A stretch of DNA of 64,000 nucleotides from Mytilus trossulus (taxonomy: Eukaryota; Mollusca; Bivalvia; Mytilida; Mytilidae): NCBI RefSeq assembly GCF_036588685.1, contig NC_086381.1, forward strand, positions 63,929,436 to 63,993,435. The letters run 5' to 3'. Positions within the stretch are counted from its first letter, which is position 1; each line of letters opens with the position of its first letter. A model generated the notes under the pieces. It was not told the DNA's origin. It searched no databases and saw only the letters and a program-made list of their open reading frames with translations. This document shows, one piece after another, positions 1-12,100 of this stretch. Both the position numbers and the translations under genes were made by a program.

Positions 1-24
1 GCGAGTTACAAAAGTCGAATTGCG
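1..24. repeat. Edge of the same minisatellite in opposite orientation
   Basis: The first 18 bases, GCGAGTTACAAAAGTCGA, are the reverse complement of the minisatellite unit at 4420-4845. Only one unit is inside the window. Confidence 0.6.
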
Positions 25-1269
25 TAAAAATGTGGAAACTAAAATATTTTAATATTTTGGTGTAACTGTATAACATTTTGGAATGATGATTGCTTATAGA
101 ATTGTACATAGTGTTGTTGATTATTTTTGTGGTTTGGACTTTATCTGAGTCTCTTTTAAATATAAAATGGACTAGATAATATCTACGTATAGTATTTTTA
201 AATTTCATACAAAGCACCGTCGTATTAAACGTAAAGGGAGATAGCAGATAACTATAGTACATTATATGTAAAACATCCCTTATGCAGATTTTGTTTAAAG
301 TGGGCTTGTTTGGGGCAGCTGCAGAGCCGGGCAATATTCGTGAAGGACCGCAAAATATATTGTTTGTCAGTGACACTCAAAATTGAGGATGTTAAAATTA
401 TATATATTTATACCAGGGACGTATATAGTCCTTGATTTATACATTGGCTAGCTAGAGATAAAGGGGATATGATGGGTGTGAATAAAACCAGTTTAAACCT
501 GCCACATTTTTGTGTCTGACCTATGTTACTCGGAAACTTTAGCCTTTGTTGCTCTTGTATATGTTTTAATTTTGGTTCATCTTTATATTTAGCAGCATAT
601 AATGGCGTCTTTATTCTTGATCTATCTAATATTGTGTTTTGGGGGCTGCTCAGGGCTCCCTCTAGGTGTGTGATTTTTCGCTGTGTTGTAGACCCAATTA
701 CCTTTGGTTGAATTGTATATTTTGATTTGGTTGCTGTCTCTTTGACCCGTTTTTATTCTTTATTCTATAAATGTAGCTGTCAAAGATACTATTGTAATAA
801 CTACATTTGCACCATTTAAAGGTAAGATTTAATTGGAAAGTATAAAATGATTATTGCAACATCGAGATTTTATAAGTATTTTTTTTTATTTAAGTATTGG
901 GTAACTTATTAAACTGAGTCACTTAGGTTGAAACTTGAGTTATATAGTGTTCAAATGTTTGATATTGTCAATTATAAGTTATTTTTAACTTAATAATTAA
1001 AACCGGCAAAATAACAAAACTCTTTATAAGTCGCTTTTCTGCTGGAGCTGGTAAAATAGCCCCGAAGGGAGTCGACAAAACAGCCACTGCCATATTTTAT
1101 ACGTTGAAACGAAATATTATTCTAAATAAGTCACATATATTTAATTCAAGACAGGACCTGAACTATAAAATCATTACAAATATCATTGTTAAGTAACATA
1201 ATTTTTTATATTCATTTACATTTCGTTTAACATCTAGACTTGTAATAATATACAAATGTACATGTAGTT
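25..1269. other. Intergenic, no gene recognised
   Basis: AT-rich. 565-785 resembles reversed family B remnants (GTTGCTGTCTCTTTGACCCG). 1003-1090 (ACCGGCAAAATAACAAAACT...) matches a dispersed block also at 29625-29770. Confidence 0.4.
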
Positions 1270-1630
1270 CACTAAATATTTATGTACAGACACATTCTAA
1301 AATATACATAACAAAACAAATTTTGTCTCATTTGAGAGATATGAAAAATTAGCAAAAATACTGAAAATATCTCCTTGAAAAACATCTCCCTACAGATCAT
1401 CTTTGTACATGCTGGACAACTTGTAATGAAATGTTGTTCATCTTCAACTACATTTCTTACAAATCCTTTAAAATGGTCTCTTGTTATATACAAAGTTTTA
1501 TATCTTGTCTCTTTCTATTTTGAGATCGTGGGCACTGATTCTGATTTTACATATGACGACACTTCATTAAAAAATTGTTTTAAAGATTCATGTAGATTCA
1601 TTTCTTTAGAAAAAACAAGTTTTTAATTTG
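1270..1630 (-). mobile_element. Decayed LINE C-terminal fragment
   Basis: Minus-strand VEDEQHFITSCPACTKM, then REMFFKEIF and, after a frame break, SNETKFVLL; this resembles the Cys/His tail of LINE ORF2 proteins. Confidence 0.5.
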
Positions 1631-1764
1631 AAATAAAAATCTTATTTATTACTCTTTAAATCTATTCTTTTTGTGTTCCAAAATTTTACCAAACTATAAG
1701 GAATCTGATGTACAGTAGTTGTCGTTTGTTTATGTAATATATACGTGTTTCTCGTTTCTCGTTT

Positions 1765-1977
1765 TGTTTATATAGATTAAACCGTTGGTTTTCCCGTTTG
1801 AATGGTTTTACACTAGTAATTTTGGGGCCCTTTATAGCTTGTTGTTCGGTGTGAGCCAACTTCCCCCCGGCTCCGTGTTGAAGCCCGTACTTTAACCTAT
1901 AATGGTTAACTTTTTAAATTGCTATTTTGATGGATAGTTGTCTCATTGGCACTCACACCACATCTTCCTATATCTAT
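1765..1977 (-). repeat. Dispersed repeat family A (subtype 2)
   Basis: Reverse orientation of a ~200-bp family whose head reads GAAGATGTGGTRTGATTGCC AATGAGACAAC. Shared block here: GGATAGTTGTCTCATTGGCA. Class unknown (SINE- or MITE-like). Confidence 0.6.
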
Positions 1978-2124
1978 ATAGCAAAGTTTTTGCTTAACTG
2001 ACTTGATAACAAAAGTCAAACTTTAAAAGCAAAAACTTCCAAATTATGAATATTTCAGCTTTTAGAAAAAAATCATGTATGTGTATGGATGAATTAAAGC
2101 ATTCAATATAATTAGTAATAAAAT

Positions 2125-2460
2125 TGAAAATGGAAATAGGGAATGTGTCAAAGAGACAACAACACACCATAGAAAAAAACAACAGCAGAAGGTCCCCAAC
2201 TGGTCTTCAATGTAGCGAGAAATTCCCGCACCCGGAGGCAAACTTCAGCTGGCCCATAAACAAATATATACTAGTTCAGTGATAATGAACGCCATACTAT
2301 TTTCCAAATTTTACACAAGAAACTAAAATTCAAATAATACCAGACTAACAAAGGCCAGAGGCTCCTGACTTGGGACAGGCGCAAAAATGCGGCGGGGTTA
2401 AACATGTTTGTGAGATCTCAACCCTCCCCCTATACATGTGTACCTCTAGCCAGTCTAGAA
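2125..2460 (+). repeat. Dispersed repeat family B
   Basis: GTGTCAAAGAGACAACAACA, AGCAGAAGGTC, CAATGTAGCGAGAAATTCCC, then GGCTCCTGACTTGGGACAGG; parts recur at 41495, 47565 (reverse) and 14640. Confidence 0.6.
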
Positions 2461-3279
2461 AAGTAAATGAACATGTTTTTGTTACACATAAAGGTATCAT
2501 ATAGTAAACCATCTTTCATATTATTATTTTTTTTAATTCTAAACCGATATTTCATAATTGATAATACAACTGAAAAATATAAAGGGAATATATCAAGCTC
2601 TTCTAACACATCTATAAAGGTAAAGGTGTTATACCACCATTGATTTTCCCCTATTAGTCTTTGTTAAATTTGCACTTTTCAAAAAATTGTACAGAATTTG
2701 TTTTTGTTTTAAATAAAAAAATACTTGGCATGAGTAAAGTTTTATCCTGTCCAGTTCTATAGAAAAAAATGCACATAACATTTCATTGCATATAAGAAAA
2801 TAACCATCATTGGAAGCTAACCAATCAAATTTCTCCCCTTATTCTATCTGTGCACAAGGTTTAGTCACCATGTAACCTCAAGATTACAAAATTTTCTATA
2901 GAAATCACAAATAAAAAATACTGGTGTTTTGAAATACCCAAGACATATGTTTATGACACAGAAATAGTTTTACTGCAATAAAATGTAGCATTAAAAGACT
3001 ATTTGTTTAACCTAAAATATATTTTAAATTGGATTCATAAAAAAAATTTGTTCATATGTAAAGGTGCTGTAATAAATATTCACTTTCTTTCTGGCATGCT
3101 GCAGAGATAGTTTTGAACATTCCTGTAATTTCACTGCCGTTCATAAAAATAGGTTTTATTGTATGGTCATATATATGTTATAGAGTTAAATTACTTGGAT
3201 TGTAAGATGATGAAGTTCGCAATTTGAATATTGCTTATAGTGATTTTTTGTATAACTCTCCCTTTCCATGCTTAAAAAG

Positions 3280-3760
3280 TCAATATACATTTTAAACCTA
3301 GATACTTATTATTGTAAACACAAATATAATTCTATTATATCTTTTTCGCAATTAAAATGTTCTTTTAAAAGTTTTCCAGGTTTGTTAAACATATTAACTT
3401 TGGTTTTAGATAGATTGACCTCTAAACACCATTTTACAGTACAGGATAAACTATCAAGTCGTTTTTGAAAGACTTGCATTGGAACTAGACCAAAAATAAC
3501 AAGATTTCCTGCATATGTGAGGCAGTCAATTCTGCGGCATCTGGGGTTTCATTAAATGCATCCGGTAAAATTCATTTATAAAAGTCTTGAAAAGGTTGGG
3601 ATTCAAAATATCCCCTCAGTTAACTCCAATTTGGGAATAAAAATTAGAAGTAAGCAAATTGTCTATTTTAGCACATAATTCACTTTTATTGTACATATCT
3701 CTCACGATTGCAATGAAAGTACTACCTATGTTTGGCGGCAAAAACACACGTTTTTCAAAA
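3280..3760 (-). mobile_element. Decayed LINE reverse-transcriptase fragment
   Basis: Minus-strand pieces in more than one frame: VRDMYNKSELCAKIDN, IGVN-stop-GDILNPNLFKTFINEF, and LTYAGNLVIFGLVP (a ruined YADD box) followed by WCLEVNLSKTKVNMF. This is the order expected in a non-LTR RT palm domain. It is probably part of the same old insertion as 1270-1630. Confidence 0.6.
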
Positions 3761-4419
3761 CGATGGATGGAATAATGAAAACGGAAAAGATCGATCTTCA
3801 ATCGGTCTTAAAAAGTCTACTTCCAGATATCGATGTAGTTTTAAAAAGATCAATCTTATTTGACAAGTGTAAATGCTTAGATCGATCGCCTTTTTTTCCC
3901 AGGTGAATATTATATTCAGATATGAAAATAAATCTGCGCATGTTTCGCGTGTTTAAAAATGATAAATGGAATACTCAAAGTAAACATATATTCCGCTATT
4001 TTTTATTATCTTCTAAATCAATAAGTTCTATTTGTTTCCTGCAAATCCTCATCTTCAACTGCATTTGCCGTTCGTTATTTAGCGACAGTCTAAACACATA
4101 TCTTTGTTAAATGACTTGTGATGTATGATCCAAAATAATGATTAATAAATCCATACGAAATTCAATGAGCAAACTATTTTCTCAATGATTTTGCAATGTG
4201 TTATAGTTCGCGCGATTTGCATAAGATCGATCTCGTCCATTAAGGATAATTTTTTTTTTTTAAATGCTTCCAGAACTTAACTTATATTAGACTCTTATAA
4301 ATAAGTATCACATATAAATGTTTCAAATCCCACAATCACGGGAATAACTAAGTTCGGGTACATGCATGTTTTGTTTATCAAATGTGAACCAAACCTGACA
4401 ATTCGGTGTAAACAAATAT

Positions 4420-4845
4420 TTTTGTAACTCGCAACTCGACTTTCTTAACTCGCAACTCGACTTTTGTAACTCGCAACTCGACTTTTGTAACTCGCAACTC
4501 GACTTTTGTAACTCGCAACTCGACTTTCCTAACTCGCAACTCGACTTTTGGAACTCGCAACTCGACTTTTGTAACTCGCAACTCGACTTTCGTAACTCGC
4601 AACTCGACTTTTGTAACTCGCAACTCGACTTTTGTAACTCGCAACTCGACTTTTGTAACTCGCAACTCGACTTTTGTAACTCGCAACTCGGCTTTTTTAA
4701 CTCGCAACTCGACTTTCGCAACTCGCAACTCGATTTTTGTAACTCGCTACTCGACTTTTGTAACTCGCAACTCGACTTTTGTAACTCGCAACTCGACTTT
4801 TACAACTCGCAACTCGACTTTCTTAACTCGCAACTTGCAACTCGA
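4420..4845. repeat. 21-bp minisatellite, about 20 units
   Basis: Unit AACTCGCAACTCGACTTTTGT with few variants. Because 21 is a multiple of three, it stays open in two minus-strand frames, giving seven-residue repeats (SSCELQK and VTKVELR). These are not considered genes. Confidence 0.9.
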
Positions 4846-6109
4846 CGATAAGAAACCCTCGTTGAGAGAAACACCACAAAATCAATAGTTACTATTATTT
4901 AGTTTACATTTCTTCAATCACTGTCCTCAAATTTAGTATATGTACCTACTGGCTACAATTTTTATTCAAAAACTGCTGCAAAATTGTCCTTTAGGTTTCT
5001 GTCCCATTGATGTTAACCCATTTCCTATTTTTTACACATATAAACAAACAGATTTCATTTGTTTGTGATGCAAAACAGTGCTAAGTAAGAATCATATATT
5101 AGCTAACAAGAAATACTATAATATTTATTGGGATCATCAGGGCAAGTAAATTTTTTTCCGGACAAGTAAAATTTTAGGTTTCACTTGCCCGGGGACAAGT
5201 GCTCACAACAAATATTTCCACACCCCTGAACTTGCAAAAGTGTTTAGTCTCAAAAATAAATATGGGGCAGATTCAGTTTCCAAGGGACTCACTGAAACGT
5301 TTGTCCAATTTCATGAAAACTGCAATCTTTAAAAAAACATATTCCATTAAAACTTCATATAAAACAATTGTTTTGCCCATAGATCAGATTGCTACAACAA
5401 ATCTTTAAAAAAAAATGTTGAAAAAATGGTGGGGTGGGGATGGGGCAAGATGGTAAAGCATTGGAACTGACAATATTGTTACTTTCATACGACCTTATGA
5501 GTCCCCCTCATTTCTGATTTATGGCCTAGCCTAATGCTTATTATGTTGGTTTATGTATATAAATTAAAGTTATCTCCCCTTTATTAAGAATCAGTTGATA
5601 ACTTAGATAACTATTGACTTATATTGTTACAATAGCACCTACTTTTGTATAAAAGTTCATAATGATCTGATGAAAAATTGGTCAATCAAAATAAAAATCT
5701 ATATGAGAAATAATCCGTCAGGCTTCAGCAAGTTATCCACCATTATTGACTAAATGGAAAATATTTATTCTGACAGGAAAATACTTTACTTGTTGTGAAT
5801 TATTTTTTTTCACTCTGTCGAGGCAATCTTGATTTATTGTACAGAAAAGGAAACTGTGACAGACATACAGACAGAGTAATTATTAAACGATGCTGCAATT
5901 TTATAACAAATCCCTATTTCTTATATATATTTTAAGTGTGATTACTCTTTGGTTACTCAAAATTTAGTAAAAACTTCACTTTAATCATAATCAACTATTA
6001 TCAAGGGTTGTTTCAAAAGATTAGATTTTTAGATAGGCATAACCACTTTTTCTATAGAATTATAGCATATAAATATGAAATTTTCTGAGTCTTTAACCAC
6101 ATTTACAGT
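4846..6109. other. Intergenic, 3' flank of the fusion gene
   Basis: No coding signal. AT-rich with short homopolymers; a direct repeat of GGGCAAGTAAATTTT / GGACAAGTAAAATTTT lies at 5141-5176. Confidence 0.4.
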
Positions 6110-9100
6110 CTATTCCTCTTTTTCAGAAAAAAACTTCTTGAATACATTTGCTGTTTTCCCTTTCAAACCATGTTCCTGCATGATGGATTTTACGCCATCG
6201 TCATTGTTTCTTTTGTAAGCAAGTTCCAGGTGATGAAGATTGAGACCTGTGCAGGAAAGTTTCCTTGCAGTGTCTTTAGAAATAATCTTTTTAACAATGA
6301 CACTAGAAAAACCCTCTACAATTGACCAATAATTAAATGGAAATAAATCCTTTCCAGAACATGCCTGTTTCAGCTTCAGATGGAACAGTTTGTATAAACT
6401 TCTAACATCCTCCTCAGAATTATGAGCATCATAAACAATCTCCAGAAACTTTTGAACTAATGTTTGCTGCTTATAATTTAGAACATCAGCTTTTGGTATT
6501 TCACGTTTTGCAATTTTCAAAGTGTCAATGCATCCATAAATTAGGTCATCAAAAGAACTCAGCAGATTAAACTCGTGCAACAAATTTCTTAGTACAGGAA
6601 CATCATATGAATGGATGTTATGACCAACAAGCACAGGACGAGATTTTTTCTGTATCATTTCAATTAGTTGAAGTAAGGCTGTTCTTATACAAACACTTTC
6701 AACTGGAACACCATGGCAATACATTTGGTTTCTTTCAAAAGAGAAAGTAATACAGGTAACATCACTGGCCTGTGATGAAATAAATTGTCGTGGAGACACA
6801 TAAAGATTAAGCATGTTTGTCCCATCATATGCTGATATTTGTGTAATATCCGAGGTTCTTGATAACCCAGTTGTTTCTAAATCAAAAACAACATAATTGT
6901 CTATGCCTTCCAAAGAATATTTTGTTGGAATTTTTTCAATGTCTCTTACCGACACATTTTCTTCAATTTGTGGTTGATATGTTTCTCTTTCTATAACAGC
7001 TGCCTTAATTTGTTGAAAGGTTTTCTTATTCTAGAAAAAGACAAAAAGAAAATATTAAGAAATTTTTTTGTTTATAGATATAGGAAGATGTGGTGTGAGT
7101 GCCAATGAGACAACTCTCCATCCAAATAACAATTTAAAAATTAAACCATTATAGGTTAAAGTACGGCCTTCAACACGGAGCCTTGGCTCACACCGAACAA
7201 CAAGCTATAAAGGGCCCCAAAATTACTAGTGTAAAACCATTCAAACGGGAAAACCAACGGTCTAATATACCTGGTTGTATTGTTACATGTACTTTGTAAA
7301 ATAAATGGGTTATAACTCTTAATAACCATATCATTCTCTTCAACTGTCATCATCTTGTTTTCTATTTTTTGGCAAAATTGCCTATGTCAATTTATATTAT
7401 AGTTTACCCTTTTTACAATTTAACAAAATTCATGTTAGTTTCACCATGTCCCTGTGCTTATATATTTTAAAGTTATGGTGTTATCATTATTGAGATAACT
7501 TCTCTTATAGAATAGAATAGAATATTCTTATTTTCCAAATTAGGGCCCCAGGAGGGCATATGATACACACAATATTATTATAAACAATAACATATGCAAT
7601 ACACACACAATAAAAGATATATAACAAGTGTTATAAAAATAATAAAAATAAAATAATATACCACAGAAAATACACTCAACAAAATAGTAGCAATGTATTA
7701 TTATTCAATGAATACTATGTTGAAATTGACTCAAGTGCATATTTATATATGCCACATCATGCTTTCAATTGTACAACAGTTGATATACTAAATTTTAAAG
7801 ACACACACCACCTATTCTTAGCCCTCCTTCCTATCCACATTGAAATTATCACTTCAAAACATTTCGTGTAAGCGAGATCGATATACCTGTATTTATACAG
7901 CAGAGGGTACTGCACTGATAAACAAAAATTTTGATGACCTAATAAGGCACTTCATATCTGAGAAACAGGCTAAATATGTCTCCAATTTTAGAATTCAATC
8001 ATATATGTATGTATTATTAACAAGTGAAACTGAGAGCTACTGCTCACTGATGATTCCCCTGCTGCAAGTGGATAATATTAATAGTGTAAATATATGCAAG
8101 TGTTCGGTAAACAGGAAGTTGTCGAGTGATGAATCTGAAAACGCATCACACGGTATAGTTGACTTATATAAATCCTGAAACCAAATTTCAGAAATCCTTG
8201 TATTGTACATCCTGAGAAAAATGTGATGAAAATTTTCAACTTGGCTATCATGTGTAAAATCATACAAGTGTTCGGTCAACAGGAAGTTGACAAGTGATCA
8301 ATCTGAAAGCGCATCACGAGGTAAAGCTGACTTAGATAAACCCTGAAACCAAATTTCATAAATCCTTGTATTGTAGTTCCTGAGAAAAATGCGACGAAAA
8401 ATAATCATGGGAACGGACGGACTGACTGACTGACAGACTGACGGAAGGACAGAGGTAAAACAGTATACCCCCCCTTTTTTAAAGCGGGGGTATACAAATT
8501 AGAAATAAATTGCAGTGAGGTGAGACTTATATTTTGTCCGTGTTGAGGCTTTAGTGTGACTTTGGGATGAAGAATTGCAATAAAAGAGCTGTTCCTTCGC
8601 TTTGTGTGTCTTTTGTTTTAAATGTACTTGATACCCCATATCCGTTGTTTTTTATTTATATGGCTGTCATTAATTTGACTAATTATATGCCATGAAGTTT
8701 TACCTTTCTTTTAAATCTGTCACGTTTGAAAAGAACTGAGGAGCTATTCTTCTTTTGCCAGAGTCTCTTTCTGTCAATCCTCTGTCCAACTCTTACAGAG
8801 ATTGTGCCTGGTGACAACAATGCTTTCTTGTTAACCTAAAACAAGGTAAACTAGTGAGAAATGTTTTAGATGACAAAAAACATAACCATCCCCTTAAATT
8901 CTATATTTGACCTTTAGATCGGGTCGCATGAAGGTTAACCACACACTGCTTTATATTCAAACAATTAAAAACCAAATTAACATCATTTACCAGGGTATGT
9001 GTGGACAAGCATTGCTAAGAAAAAGTTGATTAAAAAAAATACAATAACTTCCAATTTGAAATTGATCACCTTTGTAAGGTCATTCACCTTTGCATCAAAT

Positions 9101-12100
9101 TTGGCAAAAATCACTGTATCAGTTTTTAAATTATTGTTGAGAAACCTAAATTGACAGGTCAAAACCATTATACTATGTTTATGTTACATGGGGTAAGATG
9201 AAAGAGGAATTACACAATATTTATAATATATAAGCTGTAACACAATACCTTGTTAACCCAGGTATAACCTTCATTCTTCTGAAGAACTGCAGCTGAAACT
9301 CTTGCTTTTAATGAGCTGGTTCCACCATATGATCTACAAAAAGAAATTTCACAAATTTCAGTCATTTTAAAGTTTATATTGTAAAGCAGCTGTCAGAAAA
9401 TAATAAACTAGCTAAAACAAGTGAAACTGCGAGCTACTACTCACTGATGATACCCCCACTGCAAGTGGATAATTTTAATAGTGTAAAAATATGCAACTGT
9501 TTGCACTGTTGGTTATTTTTTGTTTATACAATGCTATAAAAATGAAGGATTGTTTTACATTTGATCATAGTTTAAAAATAGAATTCTGCTAAGTCAGTTT
9601 CTTAAATAGTCAATTTTCATTTGACGGACAAACAGCAATCATCTCCCTTCAAAAATGAAAGACCTCTATTCTTTATTGCTATGTTTGTTTGGGTGGATGT
9701 TACTGAAAGGTTATAATCAATGTTTTTTAGTTACTGACCTATTTTTTGGAGCCTTGCTTGCCACTATATTGTTGAAATTTTCATTGCTCTGTGTTGAGCC
9801 TAAATCTACAAGTTGGCTTGATCTTTTCTTGTAATTTTCTGTCATTGTCTCTAATTGCTTACGCAGGTTTTCATTTGACAATGGTTCACCTTTTGGGAGA
9901 TGTTTATATCTGAAATGATATAAAAGAAAATAGTTGAAATGTCATACATTTATATGTATGTTGATTTATGGCAATGTTTCAAATAGATCTAAACTGTACA
10001 ATTTTATTTACCACTTAGTTACATAGTTGAATATTCCTTAAGCTGCTGAACTGTGTGTTATTCATTATGTATTGTAATGAATTTTTTTATAACAAGGATT
10101 TTGATTGGACAACCTCACATATCCTCAGGGGGTTAAACTGATGAAGAACCTGTTGGATGAAGTTTTTTGCACTGTGCAGCAGATGACATTTCAAAATTAT
10201 AAAATATAAAAATTTCTTAAAAAAATAAAGAGTAAATGTGCATAACAAAAACTGTGTTGTATTTGAATATTTGGTCTTAAATTTTTACATGTATGTTACC
10301 AGAAAACTAATTTTGTGATAATAATATCACGAATGGAATAGTCCATTAGCAAGTATACTAGTATATTCAAATACAACACAATTGTTGTTTAATTCCAGGA
10401 AAAATTATTCTTCAAGAAATCTTTACAAGTCATTTTATTGTCTGTAAATTATTTAGGAGGTCCTAGTTAATGATGCTATACCATAAGTTATCTACGTTCA
10501 TATCTGTAGATAAGGATATTTTAACACCCTGAGGCGTAGCCGAAGGGTGTACAGGGTACTAAAGGGTGTTAAAATATCCATATCTACTGGTATGAACTTA
10601 GATTACATATTTATCCCTGGTCTAAGTCCGAATCGGTTGAGTTTTATGAAAATTCGGGTACAAAGTGTAAGGGCATTGGAATTTTATTATCTTTATAGAA
10701 TGAGCGGATGTACTTGTTTTATTGTATATTGTTTTTTTCTGCAGTTTTATGACAAAATTGGTTGTCAGCATTTGAAATAGCAATATGAGAACAGCTCCCA
10801 AACTTAAATTTTGTTCTGACATAATATCACTCATAACAAAAACATTAAAAAGACTTTCTTTTATATGTATAACATCCTTTAAATTTAGTTAAAATTAAAA
10901 CCTGTAAGTTTCTGGTTGCTTGGAATATGTGCACCAATCCCCAGAACAGCCTGAATGGTCTCCAAATAGGCGAGGAACTATACTGTCTAATCTTTCACAA
11001 AGATCATTCTCCTTTGACTGGTTTGAACTTATGGCATACATATAACATCTAAGTATGTATGGAATGACTCCTTTCCCCTTCAGCTCTTTGTACTTATTTG
11101 CTGCTGCATACAGTTGTTTCGACAGATTTTTCTTGACATGGTTTTTGTCGTCTCTTTTTTTTATGTTTGCAAACTTTTGCTTTAGCCTTGATGATGTTGT
11201 AGAGTCATTGTCTGTGTGAATTATGCCGACTGTGCACCCTCTGTTGTCCATCCTAGTAACCATTGATAAAGCCATGTCAGGCTCCATGGCTTTACTTGAT
11301 CCTGTAACAAAAAAGGACATTGTAAATACTACAATTACTTACATGAGAACTATTTAAGATGACTGAAACATATTTCATCTCCCTTTTTTTACAAGTTACT
11401 TAAAAAATTATATATTTGTTTGACATAATGACCGTGGCAGATCCAGGGTGTTTGAACCCAAATTATTTTTTTAGACGATCAATGCATTTGAATGGGGACA
11501 TATAGTTGGAACCCCTCCCCCCTTTGCCCTGGGTTGGGAATCCCCCCCACCCCTTTTTAAAATGGCTGGATCTGCCCCTGTTGGGATATGGTCAACATAC
11601 ATACTTGGTTTGTGAGTGCATAGCCATAAGGTGGTGTTATGACTATGCAATCATAAACTAAATATCATTGTCCTTTTTTCAATGAAAATAAAAAAGTTGG
11701 GTTTTTTGTAACTGTTATAATTAAAACTAGACTCATTCAGATGGAACTTTGTGGGCCTGCTGTGAATAATGAGTAGAAAATATTTTGTATCTTTACCATT
11801 ATGGACATTAGTTGTCAACTAAAACCAATGTATTATGTATGAAATCATAATGATTCTCCAGATATATAGGGGACACAAGTTGTTAGAGGCGGGCATACTA
11901 TAGGACAATTGCCATTTTGAGTGTTTGCTATAAAAAATTGTCTGTAGGTGCTAGTCATGGTCACACCTTGTGATATTCTTATTGTTGTTGGAATGATGAA
12001 TTTGCATAAACTAAAACAGATCCTGGATAAGGAGACCTTCTCACAGAAATCTGGATTAACCTAAATCATCGTTATTGGATTTTGCTTAAAAAAGACATTT

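Noticed and set aside
4323-4728. Two overlapping minus-strand frames encoding seven-residue repeats (SSCELQK / VTKVELR)
   Set aside because: They come from a 21-bp minisatellite whose unit length keeps frames open; no other coding evidence.
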